Assembly (NCBI RefSeq): GCF_014651635.1
Contig: NZ_BMXG01000001.1
Location: 1-64,000, forward strand
Direction: 5' to 3'
Length of the DNA: 64,000 bases
Origin: Cerasicoccus arenae
GTDB taxonomy: Bacteria; Verrucomicrobiota; Verrucomicrobiia; Opitutales; Cerasicoccaceae
Position numbers and translations under genes: made by a program. Under the pieces are notes generated by a model. That model saw nothing but the letters and a program-made list of their open reading frames with translations, searched no databases and was not told the origin of the DNA. The first letter of the stretch is position 1. Every line of letters begins with the position of its first letter. Below are positions 17,208 to 25,567 of the stretch, in pieces.

Positions 17208-20200
17208 CTAGGACTCTTTTTTCCATAATCGCGCGCTAGACCAATATCTAGTAGGCGTCAGCCCAATGACAATAATGAACAGCTGGCTGAGCCAAAAGAT
17301 CGTCAGCCAGGTGAAGGCCGCGCTAAAAAATCCATAGGAATGCAGACCAATGCCTAAGAGGTTCGTCCCAAACCAGCTCCACGCTGTCACGATGTTCCCA
17401 AATACGGCGAGCAGCATGAATCCACGTTCACGCACAATCCCCCCCCAACGGGCGTGTAGCATCAAGGCCCCCCAGAGGACAATGATCAAGGCACCGTTTT
17501 CCTTGGGGTCCCACCCCCAAAAACGGCCCCAGCTTTGGTCCGCCCAAATGCCGCCCAACATTGTACCTACAAAACTGAACAGCACACCGAAGCAAGTGAT
17601 GCCATAAGCCATTCCATAGAGCGACTTAGCGGAGGATCTGTCCAAGCTAGGTGTTAAAAGCCCGCGGAGGATATAAATCAGCCCCAGTGCACCAGCCAAG
17701 AAAACAGCACCATAGCCCGCTGTGATAATCACCACATGCGTCGCCAACCAGAAATTCGAGTCCAGCACCGCCCGCATCATTTCGAGCGTATCACCCGTCA
17801 AAGCCAAGTTATGTGCAATGATTAGCGTCGCAAAACCAATTAATGAAGCCACAAAGCTCCCCACCCCGTTGCGGTAGAGCCGCTCCAGCACCACGCCCAG
17901 AATAATCGCCACCCAGCCGACGAAAATTGCCGAGGAGTAGAGGTTCGTAACTGGCGGTCGGCCTTGGATATACATTCGAGCAAACAGGCCAAAAGTATGC
18001 ACGACCAACGCCAACAAAAGCAGCCAGTAAGCCGCCCGCTGTAGCGGTCCGGTAGACGTGAGCCAACTCACGCAGACCAGAAATAAAATCATCACATAAA
18101 GGATAGTCGTGGTGTAAAAGGGCTGCATTACGTTAAAGAATTCCTCGAATCCAACCCGGAAAGTGTTCACTTGAGCGGCCATCTGAGCCTTCAAATTATC
18201 AACCTCACTCGCGAAAAGCGTGTGATCGCCGCCTCGGTAGGCATCACCAATCGCACCGTAGCCAGCCGCCACTGGATTGAGAGAATTGGTCTTGATCGCT
18301 TCCAGCATGCCCTCGCCAATATTCATCCAATCGTTCGTATCCGCATTGGCAAGCGGTGGAATGAGGCCCAGATCGGCGGTATTCGCCAGTCGGAGGTAAT
18401 AATCCGTCATCATGATGAAAGGCTCCAGCTCTGCAAATTCGAAGGATTCACCACGCTCACGGGCGGCAAATGCAGCTGTACCCGGGCCGACAATCTCTGG
18501 CCAAACCGCATAGTCTTGCCCTGGGTCCAGCGAATGACTCAGCGAGTTATAAAGAGTGAGGCCATTGGTCAACTTCAGTAGCGAACGATCAAAAGGCGAA
18601 TGGCGGGATGATTCTTCTGGAATCTGGCGAGCCTGATCACCCAATAACTGGAAGTGAGGAGTTAACTCATTCCAAGAGAAATACTTACGATCCGCCTGTT
18701 CCCAGCCGAACAAGCCCAGCACCTCTGGGTTGTCGATTCGAAAGACCGGATAACCGTCGGCTTGATCGGGCTTGTATGCCAAGTCCAGCAGCCATTCGCT
18801 CGCGGAAAGCTTGGTTTTGTCCTCCAGACGCACGGATTGACGCCCACTAATGATTCTCAAGGCGTTGCGGGCCACTGAATCCAGCGGCAATATACGCCCG
18901 CCGTTCTGAACCGGTAATTCGGCAAAACGCTGCGTCGCAAAATCCGACTTACTTCGCTGAAAAAAGCCCATGAAAACCGTTATGAGGCCAATCGTCAAAA
19001 TGATCGCTGGGAGAGCCCATCCCCCCCCCCCTGCGGGCACATTGACGGGCTTGGCCGAAGGGATTGCCGATTCAGCCACCCGTTTTCTCTTCCGCGCCAG
19101 AAATTTGGACAATCCTAAGACAAAATGCACCAGCATTCCAATCCCCACCAATGCGACGGCGAAATATGGCAGCAACCAACTAGGATTGCGAACCACTTGC
19201 AGGATCGAGGTCGTATCTTGATTATCAAAACTGGCTTGGAAAAACGTGTAACCGCCGTAGCGCAGCGGGTGGTTCATATAGATCAACGTGGGACGGTTTT
19301 CGCCCGTCTCAGAGTTGTCAATCAGGACGTCGCTGGAGTAGTTTTTCGGGATGTTCGTGCCTGGATACAAATCGTGTTTGAAATCCTTGAGCTGAAGCGT
19401 GAACGGGAAATAATACCGCGTAAAGCGTAGCCCGAGGTCGTAGCGTTTGCCCTCGTAATCGAAGCCCTGAGGCGGATACTCCGGCCCGAGTCCAGCGCTC
19501 AGCAGCCACGTCCCCAAGGACTCACCATTGGGGGCAATGACCTCCACCGCCGCCGCCGCCATATCGGCCTCATCATCCTTCGTCGTGAGCGGGTGCTCGG
19601 CCACCACACCACCCATACGTTGCGCAAAACCTTTCATATCCAAGCCTTCCGTCGTCAACAGTGGAGAGCCGTCCATCGCCAAGGCTACCACATTGGGATC
19701 ACGTAAGCTATTGATGGAATTGTTGACTTGGCGGAACTGTGCTTCACTCATTTTCGGCGCATCGAGCTGATTTCTTTGCGCAGCAATGTTCTCATATTGG
19801 CTGAGCAAATTAGAACGTATCCCCATCCCTGAATTCGGCATGGCCGCATGAATTTTCAGCTTAAAATCATTGGGCAATGTCAAATCAGATTGCTCCAGAA
19901 CCAGTGAAAATGGAATGGCCGTAACGACATCTTCGTCAGCCCCTGATTTGTCGATGAGGGTGATTTCATGACTGCGAAAATCAGTCGAGTAGTCAACGGG
20001 TGCCCCCCCCTCGTCCAGACGCATCTGGCTCTCCTCTTGGAGCATACTGGTCAGGAAGCCGCTTACGAGCAGCAGCAACACGCCTGCGTGTAAAATGACG
20101 ATGCCGATTTTCTTCCAAGAGGCCTTAAAGAAGCGAAAATGCGAGCAGGTAAGATTGATCAGCAATAAGGTGCCCAAAGTGAAGCCACCTGGCAGCCAAA

Positions 20201-20423
20201 CCTTAATGTGCGCGAGGTCCGGATCAAACATCTGCGACGAGAAGACTTTGACCAGCGAGAGAACCGGAGAAGGGACCGCCCAACTTTCGAAATAAAGCTT
20301 CTGCGTGTGGTGGATCCCCCATTGTACCTGATCGAGCGTACCGAAAAGCACCAGCACAACCGACATTGCTAAGAGCACTACGGTCAGTGCTAACGAACTG
20401 AAAAAGCGAAAAACGGGATTCAT
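17208..20423 (-). CDS. ccsBA: Fused ResB-CcsA cytochrome c biogenesis protein (system II)
   Basis: 1071 aa. The N-terminal half is ResB/Ccs1 (membrane helices near 10-30, 80-100, 110-130 and 420-440, with a large periplasmic domain between). The C-terminal half is CcsA with about eight helices and the haem-handling WWD-like segment WGRFWGWDPKENG. The linker containing LPVQNGGRILPLDSVARN is typical of these fusions. It exports and attaches haem to apocytochromes c at the outer face of the inner membrane. The ATG overlaps the stop of the upstream lipoprotein (TAATG). Three C runs (17439-17446, 19021-19031, 20003-20010) lie inside it as Gly codons. Confidence 0.93.
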   Translation of the reverse strand: MNPVFRFFSSLALTVVLLAMSVVLVLFGTLDQVQWGIHHTQKLYFESWAVPSPVLSLVKVFSSQMFDPDLAHIKVWLPGGFTLGTLLLINLTCSHFRFFKASWKKIGIVILHAGVLLLLVSGFLTSMLQEESQMRLDEGGAPVDYSTDFRSHEITLIDKSGADEDVVTAIPFSLVLEQSDLTLPNDFKLKIHAAMPNSGMGIRSNLLSQYENIAAQRNQLDAPKMSEAQFRQVNNSINSLRDPNVVALAMDGSPLLTTEGLDMKGFAQRMGGVVAEHPLTTKDDEADMAAAAVEVIAPNGESLGTWLLSAGLGPEYPPQGFDYEGKRYDLGLRFTRYYFPFTLQLKDFKHDLYPGTNIPKNYSSDVLIDNSETGENRPTLIYMNHPLRYGGYTFFQASFDNQDTTSILQVVRNPSWLLPYFAVALVGIGMLVHFVLGLSKFLARKRKRVAESAIPSAKPVNVPAGGGGWALPAIILTIGLITVFMGFFQRSKSDFATQRFAELPVQNGGRILPLDSVARNALRIISGRQSVRLEDKTKLSASEWLLDLAYKPDQADGYPVFRIDNPEVLGLFGWEQADRKYFSWNELTPHFQLLGDQARQIPEESSRHSPFDRSLLKLTNGLTLYNSLSHSLDPGQDYAVWPEIVGPGTAAFAARERGESFEFAELEPFIMMTDYYLRLANTADLGLIPPLANADTNDWMNIGEGMLEAIKTNSLNPVAAGYGAIGDAYRGGDHTLFASEVDNLKAQMAAQVNTFRVGFEEFFNVMQPFYTTTILYVMILFLVCVSWLTSTGPLQRAAYWLLLLALVVHTFGLFARMYIQGRPPVTNLYSSAIFVGWVAIILGVVLERLYRNGVGSFVASLIGFATLIIAHNLALTGDTLEMMRAVLDSNFWLATHVVIITAGYGAVFLAGALGLIYILRGLLTPSLDRSSAKSLYGMAYGITCFGVLFSFVGTMLGGIWADQSWGRFWGWDPKENGALIIVLWGALMLHARWGGIVRERGFMLLAVFGNIVTAWSWFGTNLLGIGLHSYGFFSAAFTWLTIFWLSQLFIIVIGLTPTRYWSSARLWKKES
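19021..19031 (+). repeat. C11 homopolymer inside ccsBA
   Basis: Eleven C on the + strand, read as Gly-Gly-Gly on the coding strand just after the first transmembrane bundle. The frame is open across it; a one-base slip would separate the ResB and CcsA halves. Confidence 0.8.
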
Positions 20424-21100
20424 TATGGATTTGCTGGAGCGGAGAAATCGATCGTTTTTAGAAAGGCCAGAAAGGCCGTTTCCTGATTGTCAATGAGTGG
20501 CTTGGGGCCCTGCATTTTAAAGAACCAAGTCGCACCGTTCAGTGGCAAAATTGCGCCAAGGATCGCCTGCCCATTCGGGCTCGCAAGCGAAACGACATGT
20601 CCATGGCCACCCGCAAAATCGACGTGTTGCAGGAGAGAATCGAGCTGCTGGGCGTTGACCGGTGTCAAGCCGAGCTGCTGACGCCAGCGATTGACATTGG
20701 CCAAGTCGCCACCGACATCACCTGGAAAAACCGTTACCGACAGATCTGCTGTTTCCCCATTGGAGCCAGTGATTTCCCAAGAGCCCTTCCGCACAGACCC
20801 GAGTGGCTTAGCCTTCCAATCCGCCGGGGCCTGCCAATGTGGCGTCTGAAAACCGCTAACCTGAGCCGCTAATGCCGGTGTCGCATTCATGCCCGGAGTC
20901 CCCGAGGCAGAAGCACCAGCGAAGGGCGGCGTAACCGCGCCATCCGCAGATGCCATACCGGGCACTGCCCCCGGCATCGTTGGTCGTGGTGCCGACTGCT
21001 CCTTCGGCACGGTGTAGGTTTGGATTTCCGGCTTGGGCTTGCACGCTGCAAGCAACATGGACATGCCAAGGGCGAGGATGACTGGTGAAACGCGATGCAT
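20423..21100 (-). CDS. Lipoprotein translationally coupled to ccsBA
   Basis: 225 aa. The signal ends in lipobox LLAAC (Cys at residue 20). Residues 20-85 are a Pro/Ala/Gly-rich, probably disordered tether. Residues about 85-225 form a compact domain starting near WQAPADWKAKPLGS, with SWEITGSNGETADLSVTVFPGDVGG and WFFKMQGPKPLIDNQ. I recall similar proteins beside ResB/CcsA genes in related bacteria but cannot assign a function. The overlap with ccsBA suggests a role in cytochrome c maturation or respiration. Confidence 0.75.
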   Translation of the reverse strand: MHRVSPVILALGMSMLLAACKPKPEIQTYTVPKEQSAPRPTMPGAVPGMASADGAVTPPFAGASASGTPGMNATPALAAQVSGFQTPHWQAPADWKAKPLGSVRKGSWEITGSNGETADLSVTVFPGDVGGDLANVNRWRQQLGLTPVNAQQLDSLLQHVDFAGGHGHVVSLASPNGQAILGAILPLNGATWFFKMQGPKPLIDNQETAFLAFLKTIDFSAPANP

Positions 21101-21227
21101 TTAAACCGCTCAAGGTTTGCCGGACCCGCCTAAAGGTCAAGGCGAACCGGACGATTACGCCGATGCCTCACCGCCCATCAGAATCTGTTATCTCACTGAT
21201 TACAAATGTTTGTAGCCCCCCGCTCAA

Positions 21228-21779
21228 TTAACGGGCGCGCGCCTTGTGCTCAAATTCAATTTGGCCACTCGCTTTGAGCTGCTCATATTGATCGAAGGTT
21301 GGCGAATTTGTGCGTCCCTCCAATTTTTCCTTCGCCTCTTCATCGGTCAGGAGCTTCCAGTCCATGCCATAAGCATCATCCATCGCCATCCCGTACGCCG
21401 GGTAATCCATACGCACTGTTCGGGTTTTCCAGGCCATTTCATAATAGTAAGTCTTCCCTGGAAGCGCATTGATGACCAATGGCTCATATTCAAAGGCCCC
21501 ATCCAGCCATTCAATTCGAAGCGGGGATTCAATATCCATCTGATGCCGACCAGGCGAGATATTGACATACATATAACTGTCATGAGCAATTTGGCCAATT
21601 TCTTCTCCATCTAGATAAAGCGGCGTTCCCGAAAGCTGCCCTTGCATCATGTAAGGCCGCAAAATCACCAATTGCGCTTGCCCTGCTTCTGCAATCGGCA
21701 TGTTCAGCCCTTTGACGGTTTTGGGGTTAGGACATCCGCTCAATAAAACTGCGAACAGCGCCACCCAAATATAATTCAT
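21228..21779 (-). CDS. DUF2846-like lipoprotein
   Basis: 183 aa from ATG 21779, which starts the lipoprotein signal MNYIWVALFAVLLSGC; the open frame runs further upstream but overlaps the HAD gene. The mature protein has a PEGA/DUF2846-like pattern: LVILRPYMMQGQLSGTPLYLDGEEIGQI, then VNISPGRHQMDIE and PGKTYYYEMAW, a beta-sandwich that often binds envelope components. Sixteen bases after the HAD gene, so probably the last gene of the FAH-HAD operon. Confidence 0.75.
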   Translation of the reverse strand: MNYIWVALFAVLLSGCPNPKTVKGLNMPIAEAGQAQLVILRPYMMQGQLSGTPLYLDGEEIGQIAHDSYMYVNISPGRHQMDIESPLRIEWLDGAFEYEPLVINALPGKTYYYEMAWKTRTVRMDYPAYGMAMDDAYGMDWKLLTDEEAKEKLEGRTNSPTFDQYEQLKASGQIEFEHKARAR

Positions 21780-21795
21780 ATACTGACTCACACCG

Positions 21796-22479
21796 TCATT
21801 TCTCGACAGCTTCCGGTGTGCGAGGCAAGCCCAGAAATTCTTCAGCAAAATGATGCAGATCGCGGTAAACGCCATCCGCGGGCGGGTCGATAGCCTCCAA
21901 CTCTTCAACCGAATGACTACCCGTGGCGACGACATAACTGCGGATGCCACCCACCTGTCCAGCCAAGATATCAAATGGTGAATCCCCCACCATGATCGTT
22001 GACTCGGCGTCCGCCTTCATTGTTTCCAGCGCATACTGGGTAAACTCTGGGTCCGGCTTACGCCAAGGGGTGTCGTAGGTGCCGATGACTTCATCCAGAT
22101 ACTTATCAAAGCCGAGATGGGCCATGATTTTTCGTGCGCCTATGCCATGCTTGTTGGTGAAAACAGCCGTTCTCACGCCTCGTGCCTGAAGCTGCTGCAG
22201 CAGCCATTTCGCACCGGGCAACGCGTGAAGATCCTCCAACATAATTTCATTAAAATGCTCGCGGAACAATGCTTCGCCGCGCTCGGCATTTTCCACGCCC
22301 ATCAGGTGCCCCATCGTAATGCGAACCGAACCGCCGACGGTAGACCGCACTTTTTCGTAGCTAACCGGTGCAAGTCCCATCTTCTCTTGAGCGTAGCGAT
22401 AGCACCGATAGATGCACATGAAGTGGTCGATCAAAGTGCCGTCGAGATCGAAGAGAACGGTTTTTATGTCTGCGCGCAC
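21796..22479 (-). CDS. HAD-superfamily phosphatase, phosphoglycolate phosphatase-like
   Basis: 227 aa, GTG start. HAD motif I VLFDLDGTLID at residues 8-18, motif II FTNKHG, motif III Lys in RKPDPEF, and motif IV MVGDSPFDILAG. The helical cap (about 20-85) is of the Gph/PgmB kind. The substrate is probably a small phosphorylated metabolite. The start lies two bases after the FAH gene stop, so the two are co-translated. Confidence 0.87.
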   Translation of the reverse strand: MRADIKTVLFDLDGTLIDHFMCIYRCYRYAQEKMGLAPVSYEKVRSTVGGSVRITMGHLMGVENAERGEALFREHFNEIMLEDLHALPGAKWLLQQLQARGVRTAVFTNKHGIGARKIMAHLGFDKYLDEVIGTYDTPWRKPDPEFTQYALETMKADAESTIMVGDSPFDILAGQVGGIRSYVVATGSHSVEELEAIDPPADGVYRDLHHFAEEFLGLPRTPEAVEK

Positions 22480-22481
22480 CG

Positions 22482-23285
22482 TTAAACTTCCTCCGCGACA
22501 ACAGGATTGGTCAGTTTGCCAATCTTTTCGATCTCAATGGTTACGGTGTCGCCGGGCTGCATCCAGATGTAGGGAGTGCGGCCCATGCCGACGCCCGCAG
22601 GCGTGCCAGTAATGATGACCGTGCCGGGTAGCAGTGTTGTGCTGCCGCTCAGAAATTCAATGATGGTCGGTATGTCGAAGATCATGTCACTTGTGTTAGA
22701 GCTTTGCAGAACTTCGCCATTGAGCGTCGTCGAAATCGCGAGCCCATTCGGGTCCGGAATTTCGTCCGGTGTCACAAGCACGGGCCCCAGCGGGCAAAAC
22801 GTATCGAAAGTCTTGCCACGGCACCACTGGCCACCTCCACCATGTTTCTGCCAATCGCGGGCACTAACGTCGTTGGCACAAGTATAGCCGAGAACGTAGC
22901 GTAGCGCGTCGGCGCGGGATACGTTTTTGGCAGCCTTGCCAATGACCACCGCCAGTTCGCACTCATAGTCCACCATCGTGCTTTCCAAGCTACGAGGCAG
23001 GACGATCGGCGCACCGGGGTCAGTAACCGCGTTGATCCCCTTCATGAACAAAATCGGATGCTTTGGCAACTCCGCCCCGGTTTCTTCCGCGTGGGCGCGA
23101 TAATTCAGGCCAACGCAAAATACGCCAGTCGCTTCGATTGGCGCTAGCAGTTCCCCACTAACCGCCTCACCGGAGACTTCGAAGTCGCCGAAGATATCGC
23201 CCTCCAGTTTGAGGATGGACCCGCCATCCTGTTGAGCGCCATAAACGACGCTACCTGAATCCGTGCGCACGCGAACAATTTTCAT
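22482..23285 (-). CDS. Fumarylacetoacetate hydrolase family protein
   Basis: 267 aa. The C-terminal FAH fold has KPILF-like KHPILFMKG, the metal-binding stretch VDYECELAVVIGKAAKNVS, GYTCANDVSARDWQ, KTFDTFCPLGP and ITGTPAGVGMGRTP. Such enzymes hydrolyse or decarboxylate beta-keto acids (for example acylpyruvates or 2-keto-3-deoxy sugar acids); the exact substrate cannot be given. First gene of an operon with the HAD phosphatase and a lipoprotein. Confidence 0.9.
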   Translation of the reverse strand: MKIVRVRTDSGSVVYGAQQDGGSILKLEGDIFGDFEVSGEAVSGELLAPIEATGVFCVGLNYRAHAEETGAELPKHPILFMKGINAVTDPGAPIVLPRSLESTMVDYECELAVVIGKAAKNVSRADALRYVLGYTCANDVSARDWQKHGGGGQWCRGKTFDTFCPLGPVLVTPDEIPDPNGLAISTTLNGEVLQSSNTSDMIFDIPTIIEFLSGSTTLLPGTVIITGTPAGVGMGRTPYIWMQPGDTVTIEIEKIGKLTNPVVAEEV

Positions 23286-23335
23286 GCAACCAAGCTACGG
23301 TCGCATCATAGCCTTTCGCAATGCGAAAAGCCGTC

Positions 23336-23773
23336 TTACAATCTCACGCCACTGCCTTTTTCCTGAGTCAATAAAGCGGCCTCGACGGCTTCCTTCATTT
23401 CGGCAACGGATTCATTGCGCGTTAGCACAGCGATCAGCTCGCCATTACGAGCGTTGAGCAGAAGCACATTACCCGTCGCGGTGTTGGCGTCCACCGCAGA
23501 ACGAATCTTCAGTGCATCAACATGAAGCGTCGTTTGCTTGATCGCATTATCGTCGGTGAAGTCTAGAGTTACAAACAGAACGGGCTGGTCGGCCAACTCA
23601 GTTTTCAACTCCGCCAACGGTTCCTTCAACGCCTTGCAGGCACCACACCAGGACGCGTCAATCTTGACGAGATACAGCTGAGGCTCGGCAGCAGAGCCAA
23701 GCTCTACTTTACCAGCGTAAACAAACGTTGCGCCAAAAAGCGCGATCAGGAAAACGGTCAGGATTTTTTTCAT
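23336..23773 (-). CDS. Exported thioredoxin-like protein
   Basis: 145 aa. Signal peptide MKKILTVFLIALFGATFVYA, then a thioredoxin fold with the redox motif WCGAC (Cys43, Cys46). The final cis-Pro region is not obvious, and LNARNGELIAVLTR gives the last strands. Probably a periplasmic thiol oxidoreductase; cytochrome c assembly nearby is a possible client, but this is inference. Confidence 0.82.
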   Translation of the reverse strand: MKKILTVFLIALFGATFVYAGKVELGSAAEPQLYLVKIDASWCGACKALKEPLAELKTELADQPVLFVTLDFTDDNAIKQTTLHVDALKIRSAVDANTATGNVLLLNARNGELIAVLTRNESVAEMKEAVEAALLTQEKGSGVRL

Positions 23774-23822
23774 AGACCATTTCAGTCGTGCTTATACAAT
23801 GAACCTGACAACGAAAACGCCG

Positions 23823-24428
23823 CTACTTCGCTATGAAGTGCATCCACTCTGGCTCAGGCTCTTGCTCGTCGACCAAGCTCACAAAAGGCCGCCATTTCGG
23901 GCGCGCAGGCTTCTTGAGCAGGCGCATACCTGCCTGATGCGGCATCTTATTGGCTTTCTGAGTATTGCAGCGGATACAAGAGGTCACGATATTTTCCCAC
24001 GTTGTTCGGCCACCTTGGTCACGTGGAATGACGTGGTCGAGATTGAGGTCCCGCTCGTGGTAGTTGTGTCCACAATACTGACAAGTATGGTCGTCGCGAT
24101 CAAAGACGTTGTGGCGATTAAACTTCACTTCCTTGCTCGGCACACGGTCGTATTCACGCAACAGCATCACGGATGGAATCCGCATGCGCATACGAATGGT
24201 ATGAATCGTGTCATATTCCGTTTCGGGCGGATTCTCCAACGAGAATTCGATCCACTGAGCGGCGTCCATCATCTGGAAACCGCCATTGCTGGTGTCTAAC
24301 GCTTGAGCGTGTTCCTGCATCAGCAATGAGAAAGCTCGCCGAACGCCAACGATGTTGACCGGCTGCCAGAGGCGGTTTAGCACCAACACTCGTTTTGATG
24401 GAAGGCTATCAGACATATGCTGATGCAT
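23823..24428 (-). CDS. HNH endonuclease family protein
   Basis: 201 aa. An N-terminal all-alpha/beta region with VLVLNRLWQPVNI and FSLLMQEHAQAL is followed by a zinc-HNH core: CQYCGHNYHERDLNLDHVIP, then GGRTTWENIVTSCIRCNTQK. Two CxxC pairs bind structural zinc and DH is the catalytic pair. This is the chromosomal, widespread HNH type with unclear role, not obviously part of a restriction or phage module. Confidence 0.88.
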   Translation of the reverse strand: MHQHMSDSLPSKRVLVLNRLWQPVNIVGVRRAFSLLMQEHAQALDTSNGGFQMMDAAQWIEFSLENPPETEYDTIHTIRMRMRIPSVMLLREYDRVPSKEVKFNRHNVFDRDDHTCQYCGHNYHERDLNLDHVIPRDQGGRTTWENIVTSCIRCNTQKANKMPHQAGMRLLKKPARPKWRPFVSLVDEQEPEPEWMHFIAK

Positions 24429-24524
24429 GAGTTATTCACAGTATGTGAATAAGTCAAAGCGAAAGATTTCAAAAAACGTTGCACGACGAGATTTCACCTA
24501 GCCGTCACACGTGTAAGATCGGGA

Positions 24525-24905
24525 TTATGCAACGAGCGTTATGCCGAGCAATCCGAAAATCAATATTGCCAGTAGCACCAGCGCGATTTGTGCAACCAAC
24601 GCCAGCACGTAAACCTGCACGCCTTTGCCAAAGGGGACGCCATACACTCCGCCGATGATCACGCCGTTAATGATCAAGCTGATTAAAACGCCGATTACAT
24701 TGCCCACGCCCGGTAAAATAGTGCCACCGCCGCCCAGTAGCCCAAGCACCAATGAACTGAGTATCAGCGCAATCAATGCCCGACCAATAGTATTCTTACT
24801 CTTGGAAATCCCCGCCCAGCTCGCACCAATGCGCAGGCAAAGCGTGATCGCCCACAGAGCGAACAAAAACAGAAGGACCGTAACGAGAATACCGAGGATG
24901 CCCAT
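24525..24905 (-). CDS. Small integral membrane protein of unknown function
   Basis: 126 aa, with about four hydrophobic helices (residues about 2-25, 42-58, 66-90, 98-124) separated by short Gly-rich loops; a Lys/Ser/Asn loop (SKSKNT) follows helix 1. No recognised domain. Alone on this strand between the HNH gene and the divergent ExbD-like gene. Confidence 0.6.
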   Translation of the reverse strand: MGILGILVTVLLFLFALWAITLCLRIGASWAGISKSKNTIGRALIALILSSLVLGLLGGGGTILPGVGNVIGVLISLIINGVIIGGVYGVPFGKGVQVYVLALVAQIALVLLAILIFGLLGITLVA

Positions 24906-25045
24906 GGATCAACAGGAATAAGGAGACTCCATCCATCATCCAAGACTGAATTACATGCCAAAGAATTAAATATAAAATAACATTATTTACAGTGTCGTCC
25001 ACCAACTGCTAAGCTCCGTTACCTCGTATAAATTCCACCATTACC

Positions 25046-25462
25046 ATGAAAATCAAAAACGCAATCATCGCACTAAGCCTGCTCCTGGCCTCATTTACAG
25101 TTGGGCACGCCCAAGACTCAACCCCCGGCGAAACCGAACTCCTGCGGGCTGAAATCGCCCGCCAAGAGATGGTTCTCCAAATCTTGAAGGCAAAACTTGC
25201 CTCCTTGGAAACCTCCCCCTCCACCCCCACTATAGTCATTGATGCACAAGGAGAAATGACATTTGAAGATCGGCCTCTATCAAAAACACAGCTTGCCAAA
25301 AAGCTCAGCGAATTTCCCCAAGGCACGAAGGTAATTCTCGCCGTCGACAGCTCCACTGGATTCCGTGAAGTTCAATCAGTGGTACAACTGTGCAGCGAGG
25401 CAGGTATCACCGATGTAGTATTTTCCACCCACCAGAGTGCGCCACCGAAGCCTATTCAGTAA
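25046..25462 (+). CDS. Exported ExbD/TolR-like periplasmic domain protein
   Basis: 138 aa. Signal peptide (MKIKNAIIALSLLLASFTVGHA), a short coiled coil at about 30-55 (TELLRAEIARQEMVLQILKAK), then an ExbD/TolR periplasmic-like fold: TIVIDAQGEMTFEDRPLSK, a strand KVILAVDSSTGFREVQSVVQ and AGITDVVFSTH. Normal ExbD has an uncleaved N-terminal helix with a membrane Asp; here the N-terminus looks cleavable and no exbB is adjacent. The resemblance is at the level of the domain pattern only. Confidence 0.65.
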   Translation: MKIKNAIIALSLLLASFTVGHAQDSTPGETELLRAEIARQEMVLQILKAKLASLETSPSTPTIVIDAQGEMTFEDRPLSKTQLAKKLSEFPQGTKVILAVDSSTGFREVQSVVQLCSEAGITDVVFSTHQSAPPKPIQ

Positions 25463-25502
25463 AAGCCCTCCCCCCTCTCCCAATCAAAAGCCATAGAATC
25501 AG

Positions 25503-25510
25503 CCCCCCCC
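25503..25510 (+). repeat. C8 homopolymer, intergenic
   Basis: Eight C between the ExbD-like gene and purF, just before the palindrome at 25524. One of the few long C runs in this window that is not in a coding region. Confidence 0.7.
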
Positions 25511-25523
25511 TTACAGTGGGCCA

Positions 25524-25542
25524 ATTTGCCCAATGGGCAAAT
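25524..25542. terminator. Perfect inverted repeat between convergent genes
   Basis: ATTTGCCC (25524-25531) and GGGCAAAT (25535-25542) around a three-base loop. It lies between the 3' ends of the ExbD-like gene and purF. No strong T run follows on either strand, so it is at most a weak bidirectional terminator. Confidence 0.45.
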
Positions 25543-25567
25543 CTCTCGATCCAACAGGACGTTGGGG

